This document shows positions 8,411-18,326 of a stretch of DNA of 64,000 nt, in pieces. The first letter of the stretch is position 1; each line of letters starts with the position of its first letter. The notes beneath the pieces are model-generated. The model had not been told where the DNA came from, did no database searches, and was given only the letters and a program-made list of their open reading frames with translations. The position numbers and the translations under genes were made by a program. The DNA comes from Lachnospiraceae bacterium. GTDB taxonomy: Bacteria > Bacillota > Clostridia > Lachnospirales > Lachnospiraceae. The DNA lies in contig JAAVYA010000047.1 in the NCBI GenBank assembly GCA_022790855.1, positions 1 to 64,000 of the forward strand. Reading direction: 5' to 3'.

Positions 8411-8752
8411 TCATATCACAGAATCCTCCTGAACCGGAAGCTTTTTTCTTTTTTTGTATACAATGATTTCAGGTTCCGCACCGTCGCAGCCATATTCGCA
8501 CACTAGCAAGTGATGGTCGTCTGCAGCAAGTCCATAGCACCTGTCACTGTTACATTTCTCAATTTGATAGCCAAGATATACCTTTGAATCATCCAAAAAT
8601 TTGACAGGTTCTCCATTCGGAAGAACATATTCCAAATTCACATACGCACCGACCAGCGGGCAGAGCTCTGTTACAGGGGGCATATCTGCAATCCCAATCA
8701 ACATTTTCTTCCACAACCAGTTCAAAGGGAATTGCCGGAATTCCTGCTTCAT
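8411..8752 (-). CDS. small unknown protein, possible frameshifted tail of the esterase
   Basis: This frame is open for 113 residues and overlaps the end of the sialate esterase gene by 164 bases in another frame. The part after about residue 24 (GAYVNLEYVLPNG, VYLGYQIEKCNSDRCYG, HHLLVCEYGCDG) reads like real protein, while the esterase frame over the same bases reads like out-of-frame sequence. Either the esterase gene has a frameshift near 8700 and this is its tail, or a separate small gene starts at one of the internal ATGs (8704 or 8683). I recognise no domain. A perfect terminator follows its stop. Confidence 0.5.
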   Translation of the reverse strand: MKQEFRQFPLNWLWKKMLIGIADMPPVTELCPLVGAYVNLEYVLPNGEPVKFLDDSKVYLGYQIEKCNSDRCYGLAADDHHLLVCEYGCDGAEPEIIVYKKRKKLPVQEDSVI

Positions 8753-10313
8753 TATATAGATTTACCTGATAATAACCTTCCATCCCCAGGCGGATCTTAG
8801 CTCCTGCCTGTATCTGACTGCTTACCACATGAAGACGTCCCTTTTGCACTTGAACCCCGGAAACAGAAACCTCCCCTCCCCAGGCGTCCGCCACCTGCAG
8901 TCCGTCCAGTTCATCCCCCGCAAGATACAATCCATCCCCATACTCAAATAGAATCTCAGCGCCATCCTGAATAAGATATGCTTTTTTTGCCGCCGGAGCA
9001 TCCGCCAGGATATCTTCCCGATACACATACTTCCTGGCCAATAATGACAGACGTCTCCCAATCGGCCGTTTCCGCTTGGGATGCACATCCCATTCCATTC
9101 CGGCGTCGGAAGAACTGGCCAGATACACGCCCGGCAGCTTTAAAGCCGCCGCTTCCTGACAGCGGCGCAAAACAGGATACCTTCTTCCACTGCTTTCTAT
9201 CCATCGGCCAAAGGGCGCAAGCTGCACCAGCAAAAAAGGCAGCTCTTCTCGCCAAAGGCTGCGCCAGCAGGCGATCATAGATATCAGCACATCCTGATAC
9301 ACCTTGGCATGCACATGGTCGCTTTCTCCCTGATACCAAAGAACACCCCGTACCGGATAAGGCGCAATTTTCTTTACCATATGTTCATACAAAGCCCCGG
9401 GACGGTGCTGGGAATACGGACTGATAGCCGACGTCTGACCCTCCCGGCCAGGGAATCCCTGGGCTTTGATCTTGGCCTCCACTTGCTGTTCTAATCTTTT
9501 TAAGGATGCTTCCAATTCCTCCAGCTCTTTTTCACTATGAGAGCCAGGATACATGATCCGCCTCCAGAGCTTTGTCCACATATCCGGCTTTCGGTACAAG
9601 AGATCTGTCCTGTCATTCTCCGGCTTTTTGCAAAACCAGTTCCGTTCCTCCTCCATATCCAGACCCTCGGACATTCCTGCTTCATATTCCCTAAGCCAGA
9701 CCGCTCCCGGCCCCCGGGCCAGCAGCTTCGGATCCGTCCAACTGCAGCAAGCCGTTCCGCCCCAATTGCAGCCGATGATTCCCACAGGAACGTTCCTCGC
9801 ACCAAAGAGGGCTTCTGCAAAATAGTAACCCACTGCGGAAAAAAATGGAAGATCTTTGGGCGTACACCGTCTCCAGAATCCATAATCCTTATAATCGTGA
9901 TCTTCCTCTTCTCCCAGATAAGAAACCTCCGGCACGTCAAAAAATCGAATGTTCGAATACATTCTTCCCTTCAACGCCGCTTCCTTCTCTGCATCCAAAT
10001 CCAGAGGATATTCCATATTCGACTGCCCTCCTGCAATCCAGACCTCTCCGATTAAAATGTCCTCCCACATCAGGCATTCCCCACCGCTTCGTATGGTAAT
10101 CCTGGCCCCGGCAGAGGGTGGCTGGGGCGGAAAGGACACTTGCCAGCAGCCTTTATCATCGGCCGTGAAAATACGTCTTTCACACCCCTTATGGTGTTCC
10201 ATCTCCCATATCCCTTCTATGGTCTGCCCGGGTGACGCCGTTCCCCACAGTTTTATTTCCTTCCCCTGCTGAAGCACCATATGGCTTCCAAATATCTTTG
10301 CTGCTTTTATCAT
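8589..10313 (-). CDS. sialate O-acetylesterase (SASA family)
   Basis: The ATG at 10313 is preferred to a GTG at 10328 and gives 574 residues. The SASA/SGNH signature appears as IAGGQSNMEYPL, with the nucleophile Ser about residue 98, and WYQGESD further on supplies the rest of the active site. These enzymes remove O-acetyl groups from sialic acids or other sugars, exposing glycans to further breakdown. The expected C-terminus (YYQVNLYNEAGIPA) is reached near 8740; the last 35 or so residues look out of frame (see the overlapping small frame). No signal peptide is seen, so it probably acts on imported sugars. It follows the GH112 gene by 34 bases. Confidence 0.88.
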   Translation of the reverse strand: MIKAAKIFGSHMVLQQGKEIKLWGTASPGQTIEGIWEMEHHKGCERRIFTADDKGCWQVSFPPQPPSAGARITIRSGGECLMWEDILIGEVWIAGGQSNMEYPLDLDAEKEAALKGRMYSNIRFFDVPEVSYLGEEEDHDYKDYGFWRRCTPKDLPFFSAVGYYFAEALFGARNVPVGIIGCNWGGTACCSWTDPKLLARGPGAVWLREYEAGMSEGLDMEEERNWFCKKPENDRTDLLYRKPDMWTKLWRRIMYPGSHSEKELEELEASLKRLEQQVEAKIKAQGFPGREGQTSAISPYSQHRPGALYEHMVKKIAPYPVRGVLWYQGESDHVHAKVYQDVLISMIACWRSLWREELPFLLVQLAPFGRWIESSGRRYPVLRRCQEAAALKLPGVYLASSSDAGMEWDVHPKRKRPIGRRLSLLARKYVYREDILADAPAAKKAYLIQDGAEILFEYGDGLYLAGDELDGLQVADAWGGEVSVSGVQVQKGRLHVVSSQIQAGAKIRLGMEGYYQVNLYNEAGIPAIPFELVVEENVDWDCRYAPCNRALPAGRCVCEFGICSSEWRTCQIFG

Positions 10314-10347
10314 AGGCTGCCGCCTCACTCATTTCTTTCCCACAAAA

Positions 10348-12516
10348 TTACTGCTTTACAACCTTCATTTCATAAGGCTCCAGCATCATATCTATGTTTC
10401 CGTTCTCTGTATAAACTCCCGTATGCTGTCTGCTGCCGGAGTTATTGATTACTGCCAGAATACCTGCGCCCGGATAATACGCACACTCGGTATGGACATT
10501 ATCCGTACCGTAGGCCTGTTCAAAAGCTTCTCCGGCTCCCAACAGAATCAGATTCGTCAGCATTCTGGTATTTTCCGGCGTCACTTCATATCCTCCCAGA
10601 TAAATGCCCTTGCCTTGAAAGAAATCATGCACCGTTAAGGTGGGCGTTTTAGCCTCTTCCAAAAGCACCTTAGCCTTTCCATCTGTCAGATAGATGTTGC
10701 TCTTCTTTTTCACACCGGCTCCCTGGGGAAGAAGCCCGGGAATCACTTCTTTTTCAAATCCCCATTTCCCGTGGCAAACCCTCTCTCCGGTATCCTCATC
10801 TACCCCCAGCACATGAGCCATCCGAAAGAACGTATCATATCCTGATACCGCGGAAGGTTGCCCGATTCCTATGAACACGCCGCCCTCTGCTGTCCAGCGG
10901 GTCAAAGCCTCCACCACCGCTTCTTCTCGCCAGGAATCGCCGCCGCTCCAGGCGCTTCCTGCAATTCCGGCATTGATGATCACGTCAAGATCCTTTAATG
11001 CTCCCGCCTGAACATCGGAAAAATTCAAAAACGACACTTCAAAGGGCAGTCCCGCCAGGCTTTCATTGATATGGATCAAATCATGCATATACGTCTCATG
11101 GAAATGTCCCGACAAGGTCCAGGAGCGCAGCTTACCCCAATAATGAAGCACCCCGATTCTAGGACGATATGTATAGGGTTTTCCGCTGTTGTGGAATGCG
11201 CGGATCTCTCGGAATTCATCCGCCACCTGAGCCATATAGTCCACAAATTCCGGGGAACGCTCCACCAAATGCAGATACCCTCCCAGGCCGATACGGTCCA
11301 TGGGCGCCCGAAGAACGGCCCGCCGTACCGCCTGCCAGTATTTTTGCGCTTCCCCCTTGGGATTGCCTCCCGGAAGAAACGTGGGAGAACCGTCCACCCC
11401 TGTGGGGAACAGGTAAGGGTGCATCCGAATCTCATGTACCTTTGCGGGTACGCCGCTGCAGAGCCTGGCTTCATAGCCGTTAAATACACACTTAATCATC
11501 CCGTCAAATCCAAACTCTTCAAAACGTCCGTTGTAAGGCTCTATGCCCACCCAACTGTCGTCGTAAAATACGTAAGCCTGCTTTCCATATTGATGAGCCA
11601 AATCTATCAGCTTTTTCCCAAAGGATATTACAAAATCGTTGACAAACGCCATCCAGTCTGCTTTTTTCTGATTTCCAGGCATGTGGGTGACATGGTACTT
11701 GCCCTGATTCACAAAATCCTCAGCGGTCAGGGCATAGCCGTATTTTTTTTCAAAGGCCAAAAGCGCCCTGGGGCTTACGGTAAAGTCATAAGAAGCCCAA
11801 TCGGTAAACAGATGGCGGTTCCTCTCCTGGCTGCCCCAGATCCAGACAAAATTATAAAACATAGACGTAAAACGCACCACGGTAGTGGCCGGATGGTCTT
11901 CGCACCACTGTTTCATCCAGCCAAGAAGGTATTCCTGCACCTCGGGATGAACCGGGTCAATCTGCATCAAGTGCTCCTTGTCCCAATGGTTGGTGGTATG
12001 ATTGTACATAGACACTTCTTCCCAAATCCGATAGGCCAGAAAAGAAACCGTGTAGGTATGCCAGGGAGTAATTCCAAAAAGACGAACTTCCTGCGTCTCT
12101 TTATCGTAGCGCCATTTTTCTCCGGAAATCTCCAGACCGGTCGTCCTGTCATAAATCTGCCAATATTCTTTGGCCTCCTGAGAATCATTGACGGCAAACT
12201 GCTCTTCAAAAAAATCTGCTAACAGGGGGATGGACAGCTCCTCCCCGTCTGATACTCTGGGAGACGTCATCAAAAACGTCTGCTGCAGCGTATCCATATG
12301 CTCCTTTGCCCATTCATTATGGTCACGGATGATACAAATGGTGGAATAAATTCCGTATCCTGCCTCTAAAATTTCCGGAGACAGTTCTGTACCGTCACTA
12401 TCACGAATGACGTCCGCTCCCCATTTCTCTGCCATTTCCAGCGTCAGTTTCTCGTATCCTGCTTCTCCGGGAAGGGTAAATCCCCCGGTTAATTTCTTTT
12501 GTTCCTTCTCGTTCAA
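10348..12516 (-). CDS. GH112 galactosyl-hexosamine/rhamnose phosphorylase
   Basis: The start is a TTG at 12516 that shares bases with the upstream stop (TTGA) and has GAGGG upstream; the product is 722 residues, the normal GH112 length. Segments such as RFTSMFYNFVWIWG, TDWASYDFTVSPRALLAFEKKYG, YVFYDDSWVGIEPY and GDGMIK-like regions match the lacto-N-biose/galacto-N-biose phosphorylase family. Members split Gal-beta-1,3-GlcNAc/GalNAc, or Gal-beta-1,4-rhamnose, with phosphate to give galactose 1-phosphate. It is cytoplasmic and sits with a sugar ABC transporter, so it probably handles imported mucin- or milk-type disaccharides. Which sugar is preferred cannot be told by eye. Confidence 0.93.
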   Translation of the reverse strand: MNEKEQKKLTGGFTLPGEAGYEKLTLEMAEKWGADVIRDSDGTELSPEILEAGYGIYSTICIIRDHNEWAKEHMDTLQQTFLMTSPRVSDGEELSIPLLADFFEEQFAVNDSQEAKEYWQIYDRTTGLEISGEKWRYDKETQEVRLFGITPWHTYTVSFLAYRIWEEVSMYNHTTNHWDKEHLMQIDPVHPEVQEYLLGWMKQWCEDHPATTVVRFTSMFYNFVWIWGSQERNRHLFTDWASYDFTVSPRALLAFEKKYGYALTAEDFVNQGKYHVTHMPGNQKKADWMAFVNDFVISFGKKLIDLAHQYGKQAYVFYDDSWVGIEPYNGRFEEFGFDGMIKCVFNGYEARLCSGVPAKVHEIRMHPYLFPTGVDGSPTFLPGGNPKGEAQKYWQAVRRAVLRAPMDRIGLGGYLHLVERSPEFVDYMAQVADEFREIRAFHNSGKPYTYRPRIGVLHYWGKLRSWTLSGHFHETYMHDLIHINESLAGLPFEVSFLNFSDVQAGALKDLDVIINAGIAGSAWSGGDSWREEAVVEALTRWTAEGGVFIGIGQPSAVSGYDTFFRMAHVLGVDEDTGERVCHGKWGFEKEVIPGLLPQGAGVKKKSNIYLTDGKAKVLLEEAKTPTLTVHDFFQGKGIYLGGYEVTPENTRMLTNLILLGAGEAFEQAYGTDNVHTECAYYPGAGILAVINNSGSRQHTGVYTENGNIDMMLEPYEMKVVKQ

Positions 12517-13169
12517 TGAAGTTCCCTCATTTCTTTTATTTTTTCGTAAACGGCTTCCGCCAGTTTCAAATGTCCCGAAGGGGTAAGATGAACACAGTCT
12601 TTTCCCAATTCTCCCACAACATCCGAAGCGTTTAAAAATCCCCATCCATGCCTATCTGCCACAGCCTGATACAGCGCCGGAAGCTTCCGGCTTTTTTCTA
12701 CGGATGTTCTGTCATATACCCCTGCAAACTCCCGCTCCTCCACCTGTTCCCCCACAGCAGCCGGAGCCACAATTAAAATCTCCGGAACCTTCCGTCCGGA
12801 TTCCCGGCAAATACGCTCCGTCAAGACTCCCAGACGCTCCATACCCCGGAGGATTTCCTCCGCAGGCGCATGAAACAAGGGCCGCACATCATTAGTCCCC
12901 AACATAAAAACCACCAATTCCACCGGCATGGCGCTCTCCAAGCATACCGGATAAAATGTCATACCATTCTTTCCTTCCTCTACAGGATCGTCAAAACACG
13001 TGGTCCTGCTGCACAGCCCCTGGGCCAGCACCCGGTAATCCTCTCCCAGAAGGGCTTCCAGTCTGCTGGTCCAACGTACCTCATAAGGATACCGCAAATC
13101 CTCCATGCAGGTGTAATCTGGATTATGTCCCCAGGTATTGGAATCTCCGTAACATAAAATCTGTCTCAT
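12513..13169 (-). CDS. SGNH/GDSL hydrolase
   Basis: The 218-residue protein has the block I motif CYGDSNTWG near its start, a GTNDVRP block, and a C-terminal DxxHLT (DCVHLTPSGH) that supplies the catalytic Asp and His. These are esterases, often removing acetyl groups from sugars. No signal peptide is seen. Its stop overlaps the start of the GH112 gene by 4 bases, so the two are translationally coupled and probably act on the same glycan. Confidence 0.9.
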   Translation of the reverse strand: MRQILCYGDSNTWGHNPDYTCMEDLRYPYEVRWTSRLEALLGEDYRVLAQGLCSRTTCFDDPVEEGKNGMTFYPVCLESAMPVELVVFMLGTNDVRPLFHAPAEEILRGMERLGVLTERICRESGRKVPEILIVAPAAVGEQVEEREFAGVYDRTSVEKSRKLPALYQAVADRHGWGFLNASDVVGELGKDCVHLTPSGHLKLAEAVYEKIKEMRELH

Positions 13170-13211
13170 TTCTCCTCCTTATATGGGCAACCGTTCAGAC
13201 AAGCTGCCCTG

Positions 13212-14936
13212 TTATTTATATAGTTCAAATGGAATGGAAAGGACTACTTTTGTCCCTTCCCCTAGTTTGCTGTAAATCTGAATCCCATATCCATTTCCAT
13301 AGATATGCTTGATTCTCTCTTTTACATTGGCTATCCCAATGCTGTGAGTCTGTCCATGAAAAGACGTACCTTCCAGCAATCTTTTGACCGTCTCCTCCTC
13401 CATCCCCAAACCGTCATCCTCCACCACAATTTCCATCTGGCCATGGACCTTTTTGATTTGAAGCTTCAGCTTTCCCCGCTGAGGCTTTGCCGCTACCCCA
13501 TGGAAAATGGCGTTTTCCACAATGGGCTGTATCAGCACGTTAGGCACCCGGCATTCCAACGTTTCTTCCTCTATCTCATATTCCACAGTAAAACGGTCCG
13601 GATAGCGATAAGACTGCAAGAGCAGATAGTTCCGCACATTTTGAATCTCCTGTCTCATGGAAATAAAAATATCATCCGTCCCCACTCGCAGCGTGTCCTG
13701 AAGCAGAGAGATAAAGGCGTTGGAAAACTTCACGATATCTTTATTCCCCTGAATCTGGGCCAGATAAACGATGGAATTCAAGGTATTATAAATAAAATGA
13801 GGATTGATCTGACGCATCAGGCGGTCAATTTCCAGTTCCTTGGTGGCTTTTTCATAGGCAATGGATTCCTCCATCCGCCGTTTGATATCGCTGATCATCT
13901 GGTTAAACGTCCGTCCAAGCACCGCCAGCTCATCATTGGTGGTAATCGCAACCTCCACGTTCAGATCGCCCTTTCCCACCTCCAGGGCCGCTTCATGAAG
14001 AACTTCAATGGGTTTTGTGATCGTATGGATATAGCCGTACAAAAAAACAAACAGCAGAGAACAGGCCGCAAAAAAGATGAACAGGAAAAACACTGGAATA
14101 AACCTCAGCTGCCTAATTACCTGACGGTTGGAAACCTCTCCTACCAAAATCCACCCGTCTTCCAGACTGTCATTTTTCAGCAGGATGTTACTGTTTTCCA
14201 GGGAAGTTTCCGGTTCCGCAAGCTGTAATAATTCCTCGTACTCCAGACTTACTTCGCCCTCCCCAGCAAGCATTCCTCCCCAGTGGTCGTAAAGCCCGAC
14301 GCCTGATAAAAGATTGCTGGGAAGCCTGGCGTATCCGGCAATCTCATCCAGGCTTACATGTAAAATAATGTCCCCCAGAATCTCATGGCCGCCCCGCACA
14401 TCCCGAAAGCTCATGACGAAGCTTACCGCATCCAGATGTTGATTCCCCTGCTCCGAAATGTACGTATGGGCCGGAGAAAATCCTCTGCTTCTGCCGCTTT
14501 TTTTGAACGTCAAATACCATTCCTCCAACTCTGGGACAAAGGCCTCCTCTGTCATATTGCTGGAATAACTGCGCCCTTCTTCCGTAACAATCGTTACGCC
14601 ATAGATATAGGACTGTTCATTGATAAAGGTGCGGCAAATCTTTTTCACCGCATTGCCCACGATCAGTCTCTGAAAGACGTCCTCTTCCTCCCCTTCCCGT
14701 AATAGCTGCTGTAATTCGTCATTTACCACAATCTGTTTGGCAATGCTGATAATTTTTTCCTGAAAATTCTGCAGTTGTTCCGCCGCTTGGAGCAGCTTGT
14801 ACTTCTCTCCTTCCACGGTGTTTTGCTTCTGCACTCCGTAAAAGTAAGTGGAAGCCACAATATCGCTGATAATAAAAGCCGCCGCCACCGTGGCCAAAAC
14901 TACGGTTACAATTTTTTTCCGGATGGATTGCTTCAT
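13212..14936 (-). CDS. YesM-like sensor histidine kinase
   Basis: The 574 residues comprise a membrane segment (about 10-30), an extracellular sensor region (30-275), a second membrane segment (279-300), a HAMP linker (300-355), a His_kinase (LytS-type) domain with the phosphorylated histidine in QINPHFIYNTL (H380), and an HATPase domain (PIVENAIFHG, EDDGLGM, GIANVKERI). It is the partner of the response regulator directly upstream (3-base gap). Such pairs usually sense extracellular glycans and switch on the linked ABC transporter and hydrolases. Confidence 0.95.
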   Translation of the reverse strand: MKQSIRKKIVTVVLATVAAAFIISDIVASTYFYGVQKQNTVEGEKYKLLQAAEQLQNFQEKIISIAKQIVVNDELQQLLREGEEEDVFQRLIVGNAVKKICRTFINEQSYIYGVTIVTEEGRSYSSNMTEEAFVPELEEWYLTFKKSGRSRGFSPAHTYISEQGNQHLDAVSFVMSFRDVRGGHEILGDIILHVSLDEIAGYARLPSNLLSGVGLYDHWGGMLAGEGEVSLEYEELLQLAEPETSLENSNILLKNDSLEDGWILVGEVSNRQVIRQLRFIPVFFLFIFFAACSLLFVFLYGYIHTITKPIEVLHEAALEVGKGDLNVEVAITTNDELAVLGRTFNQMISDIKRRMEESIAYEKATKELEIDRLMRQINPHFIYNTLNSIVYLAQIQGNKDIVKFSNAFISLLQDTLRVGTDDIFISMRQEIQNVRNYLLLQSYRYPDRFTVEYEIEEETLECRVPNVLIQPIVENAIFHGVAAKPQRGKLKLQIKKVHGQMEIVVEDDGLGMEEETVKRLLEGTSFHGQTHSIGIANVKERIKHIYGNGYGIQIYSKLGEGTKVVLSIPFELYK

Positions 14937-14939
14937 ATT

Positions 14940-16463
14940 TTATACCCGCTTTAAATATTCGCTGGGCGTAATGCCCTCTGTTTTTTTGAACACATAGCTG
15001 AAATACTGGCTGGAGGTAAAGCCCACCAGCCTGTAGATCTCTGATATCTTGTACTCCCGGCTCTCCATCAATTTCTTTGCCCGCTCCATCCGATAGGAAG
15101 TCAAGTACTCCACTACCGATACCCCAAGCTCCTGCCGGAAGCATTTTCTCAAATGGCCTTCGGATACCCCGGCAGCCCCGGCAATATCCTGAATGGAAAT
15201 GTTTTCATTGTAATGCTCCTGAACGAAGGCGAGACTTTCCAACACCGGATAGGAATACTGCTCCTGACGCTGGCGTTCCAGCTGCTCATAAATCTCCTTC
15301 ATGGTTTGTTGGAAATGAGCTTCCACGTCCTCTGTAGAATCAAAGGGCTCCTGTTCCCTGTCAAAGGAAATCGTCAGCTTCTTTTGTTCTGCAAACTGGT
15401 GCAGCACTTCCGCAATATTTTTGGCCACACGGATATATTCCATCTTGCTGAAGCTTCCCGCCGCTTCCTCCAACAAAACTTTCACAATGTAATCTGATGC
15501 ATTGGGATCTTCCTCGCTTAAGGAATACATCAAAGAAAAGGCGCTTCGCTTTTCCTGGGCCATCTCCTGCCGCTTACGGATTAAGTCGCAATGTTTCAGG
15601 ATCTGCTTCTTCCCATAACTAAAACACCCCTGGGAAAGCCGAAGCATATCCTGAAAAATCTCCGGCAGCTCCAGAAATTTCCCGGTTCCATCAGAAAGGA
15701 TTGCCGAGGCGCTGATTCCAAAGCCTTCCAATTCCTTCAGCATCTCCTCTGCCGCCTTGCCAAGGGCTTCTATGCTGTCTGGTACACTGGCGTCAATAAA
15801 CATAATCCCGCACCAACGCCCTGCTCCAACGGAAATGGCATTCCGGCAGAAAATTCCGAATCCATACTTTAATTCCTCCAATCTTATGGCATCGAACCCA
15901 TGGCTGCTTTCCTGCTCTTCCACAAAACTAATCGGAAGATCCTCCATTAAAAAAATCAATGCAAATCTTTGAAGGGGATGTTTTTGATACACCAGATCCC
16001 CGGACGTCTCCCCGGATTTGGAGAATAAAAATTCCCGGAGATTTTCTTCCGTATAGCTGTGCATCCGCTGTTTTTCCACCCGGATGTCTCCCCGGATCTT
16101 TTCTATGGTATCAGTCAAAGCCTCCGTGGACAGCTCATTTTTCAAAACATACGCACATACCCCCAGCTCCAGCCCCTTTTTGACAAAGTCAAAATCCTGA
16201 TAGGAGGTCAAAAGTACAATTTTTTGCATGGGATGGGTGTTAAGCACCTTCTCTGCCAGTGTGAGCCCGTTCATGACCGGCATGCTGATATCTAAAAATG
16301 CAATATCCGGCTTCAGCCGTTTGATATCCGAAAGGGCTTGTACGCCCCAAAAAGCCTCCCCGACGATTTCGTACTCCGGGGAAGCTTCTTCTACTAATGA
16401 TTTAAAATACGCTACTGCCATAGGCTCGTCATCTACCACATATATCCTGACTTTTTCCTCCAT
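14940..16463 (-). CDS. YesN-like AraC-type response regulator
   Basis: The 507-residue protein has an N-terminal receiver domain with the phospho-acceptor Asp at about residue 58 (IAFLDISMPVMNG), a long middle region of unknown fold, and a C-terminal AraC-type double HTH (about 405-507; ISIQDIAGAAGVSEGHLRKCF, YKISEIYRLVGFTSSQYFS). The start has GAGGAACAGT upstream. It lies between the ABC permeases and its kinase and should activate this locus. Confidence 0.95.
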   Translation of the reverse strand: MEEKVRIYVVDDEPMAVAYFKSLVEEASPEYEIVGEAFWGVQALSDIKRLKPDIAFLDISMPVMNGLTLAEKVLNTHPMQKIVLLTSYQDFDFVKKGLELGVCAYVLKNELSTEALTDTIEKIRGDIRVEKQRMHSYTEENLREFLFSKSGETSGDLVYQKHPLQRFALIFLMEDLPISFVEEQESSHGFDAIRLEELKYGFGIFCRNAISVGAGRWCGIMFIDASVPDSIEALGKAAEEMLKELEGFGISASAILSDGTGKFLELPEIFQDMLRLSQGCFSYGKKQILKHCDLIRKRQEMAQEKRSAFSLMYSLSEEDPNASDYIVKVLLEEAAGSFSKMEYIRVAKNIAEVLHQFAEQKKLTISFDREQEPFDSTEDVEAHFQQTMKEIYEQLERQRQEQYSYPVLESLAFVQEHYNENISIQDIAGAAGVSEGHLRKCFRQELGVSVVEYLTSYRMERAKKLMESREYKISEIYRLVGFTSSQYFSYVFKKTEGITPSEYLKRV

Positions 16464-16484
16464 ACTGTTCCTCCGGATTCCATT

Positions 16485-17300
16485 TTACCCCTTTACCGCA
16501 CCTGCCGTCAAACCGGTAATGAAATTTTTCGACCCGATAATGAACATCAAAAGGAGCGGCACCGTAGCAAACACCAGACCCGTAAGCTGCGCTCCGTAGT
16601 CGGTACGGTAGGCATTGGCCAGCCCCTTAATGAAAATGGGGATGGTATTTAGCTTTTCTGTGTTGACAAATACCAGGGGCACCAGATAGCTGTTCCAGGA
16701 CCACAAAAAGATCAACAGACACAACGTTAGGATACCCGGCTTAATACAGGGAAATACCATCTGGGAAAAAATTCGGATTTCTCCCGCCCCGTCGATCCTG
16801 GCGCTCTCCACAATCTCTGTAGGCAGCGCCGTCCCAATAAACTGAATCATCCAAAAAGCCCCAAAGCCGTTGGCAAACCACAGAAATATCATGGGCCACA
16901 GCGTACCGGTCAGATGCATGGTCCGCATCTCAATCATATACCCGATGATACCGATCTGGGTAGGCGCCATCATCGTGAGCATAATAAATGATTTCAGCAG
17001 ATTTTTGAACCGAAACTGGTAAACCGTCATGGCATAGCCTACCATGGCGCTTACCAGTACACACACCAGCATGGACATTGCGGAAATAAACAGGCTGTTC
17101 CCATAAGTCTGTATAAAGTTAGAAGCAAACACGGTCTTGATATTTTCTGCAATGTAATCGGAAGGCAGCAGAGGCAGTCCTTTGAAAATGTCCTCTGTCT
17201 TATAGGTGGACATCACCACCATGAAATAAAAAGGAGTCAAAGAAATCAAAGAAATGATTCCCAGCAGCAGATAAGAGCCTGCTTTTGCAAATTTTCTCAT
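16485..17300 (-). CDS. sugar ABC transporter permease, MalG type
   Basis: A 271-residue membrane protein with six predicted segments. The EAA loop that contacts the ATPase is readable (ESARIDGAGEIRIFSQMVFPCIKPGI). This is the second permease of a CUT1 oligosaccharide importer; it starts 1 base after the stop of its partner. No ATPase gene lies in the cluster, so a shared MsmK-type ATPase encoded elsewhere is likely. Confidence 0.94.
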   Translation of the reverse strand: MRKFAKAGSYLLLGIISLISLTPFYFMVVMSTYKTEDIFKGLPLLPSDYIAENIKTVFASNFIQTYGNSLFISAMSMLVCVLVSAMVGYAMTVYQFRFKNLLKSFIMLTMMAPTQIGIIGYMIEMRTMHLTGTLWPMIFLWFANGFGAFWMIQFIGTALPTEIVESARIDGAGEIRIFSQMVFPCIKPGILTLCLLIFLWSWNSYLVPLVFVNTEKLNTIPIFIKGLANAYRTDYGAQLTGLVFATVPLLLMFIIGSKNFITGLTAGAVKG

Positions 17301-17301
17301 A

Positions 17302-18210
17302 TCAGTTCTCCTCCTTTTTATTCATGATCTTCATTCCGATCAAGGATGCCACAATAATGATAATAAACAACGTGGAAGATACGGCAGATCCATATCCCAG
17401 CCTTGCGGTAGACCCAAAGGCCACGTCATAGAAATTCCACACCATGGTCAGGCAGGAACGGTCCGGTCCGCCGATAATGCTGGTGGTGGATACGTTAAAC
17501 ATCAAGTTTGGCTCGTCAAAGAGCTGCAGTGCATAAATCAAGCTGGTAAAAATAATAAATATGGTAATGGGCTTTAACAGGGGTACGGTAATGGAGAAAA
17601 AGGTACGTACCGTTCCCGCGCCATCCACCTTCGCAGCCTCATAAATATCCGAGGAAATCGATGTAATCCCGGATAAATACAAAGCCATATAATAACCGGT
17701 ACATTTCCAGATAATCATAAATCCGATCACCATAGGCGCAAATCTGGCATTCCCCAGCCAGTTAATGCCTTCTCCCCCGAAAAATGTGATCACCCGGTTG
17801 ATAATACCTGTATTCCAGTCAAATAGGAAGGTAAAAATCAAGCCGATGGCCACCGGCGTAGTGATATAAGGCAGAAAATTCAACGTTTGGAACAGATTCC
17901 GGAATTTCTTCAAATTGCTCAAAAACGCTGCGATCACAAGTCCTAAAAAGATCGACAACGGGAAGCCTAAAAGCATAATATAAAGGGTATTTCCCAAGGA
18001 TTTTAAAAATGTAGCATCCTTGGTAAAAATCCGTATGTAATTGTCAAGTCCCACAAATACCTTCTCCCCCACACCGCTCCAGTCATAGAAGCTCAGCCTT
18101 AGGGAATACAGAATCGGGAACAGGTTAAAGGTAAAAAAGAAAATGATAAAGGGCGCTACAAAAAAAAGCGGCCAGAAGATACGATACTTCTTATTTCCTT
18201 TTCTGGTCAT
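17302..18210 (-). CDS. sugar ABC transporter permease, MalF type
   Basis: A 302-residue membrane protein with six predicted segments and an EAA loop (YEAAKVDGAGTVRTFFSITVP). It is the first permease of the CUT1 importer and lies after the binding-protein gene, separated by a strong hairpin. Its early segment (FFVAPFIIFFFTFNLFPI) is typical of the UgpA/MalF family. Confidence 0.94.
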   Translation of the reverse strand: MTRKGNKKYRIFWPLFFVAPFIIFFFTFNLFPILYSLRLSFYDWSGVGEKVFVGLDNYIRIFTKDATFLKSLGNTLYIMLLGFPLSIFLGLVIAAFLSNLKKFRNLFQTLNFLPYITTPVAIGLIFTFLFDWNTGIINRVITFFGGEGINWLGNARFAPMVIGFMIIWKCTGYYMALYLSGITSISSDIYEAAKVDGAGTVRTFFSITVPLLKPITIFIIFTSLIYALQLFDEPNLMFNVSTTSIIGGPDRSCLTMVWNFYDVAFGSTARLGYGSAVSSTLFIIIIVASLIGMKIMNKKEEN

Positions 18211-18281
18211 ATCCTACTCCTCCCTTTTTGGTGTACAGCCAGCAATCTACAGGAAAACCCTTTTTCCTAAAAGATGGAAAA

Positions 18282-18317
18282 CGGAGGAGTATGTATGGTA
18301 ATACTCCTCCGCTTTTT
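18282..18317. terminator. intercistronic hairpin between binding protein and permeases
   Basis: Bases 18282-18292 and 18301-18311 form an 11-bp perfect stem with an 8-base loop. On the minus strand it is followed by TTTTCC. This placement is common in binding-protein operons and probably lets most transcripts end here, so that the binding protein is made in excess over the permeases. Confidence 0.75.
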
Positions 18318-18326
18318 GCTGAATTT

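Noticed and set aside
11071-12222. 383-codon plus-strand open frame opposite the GH112 gene
   Set aside because: It is the antisense shadow of a clear GH112 coding region and shows no family features.
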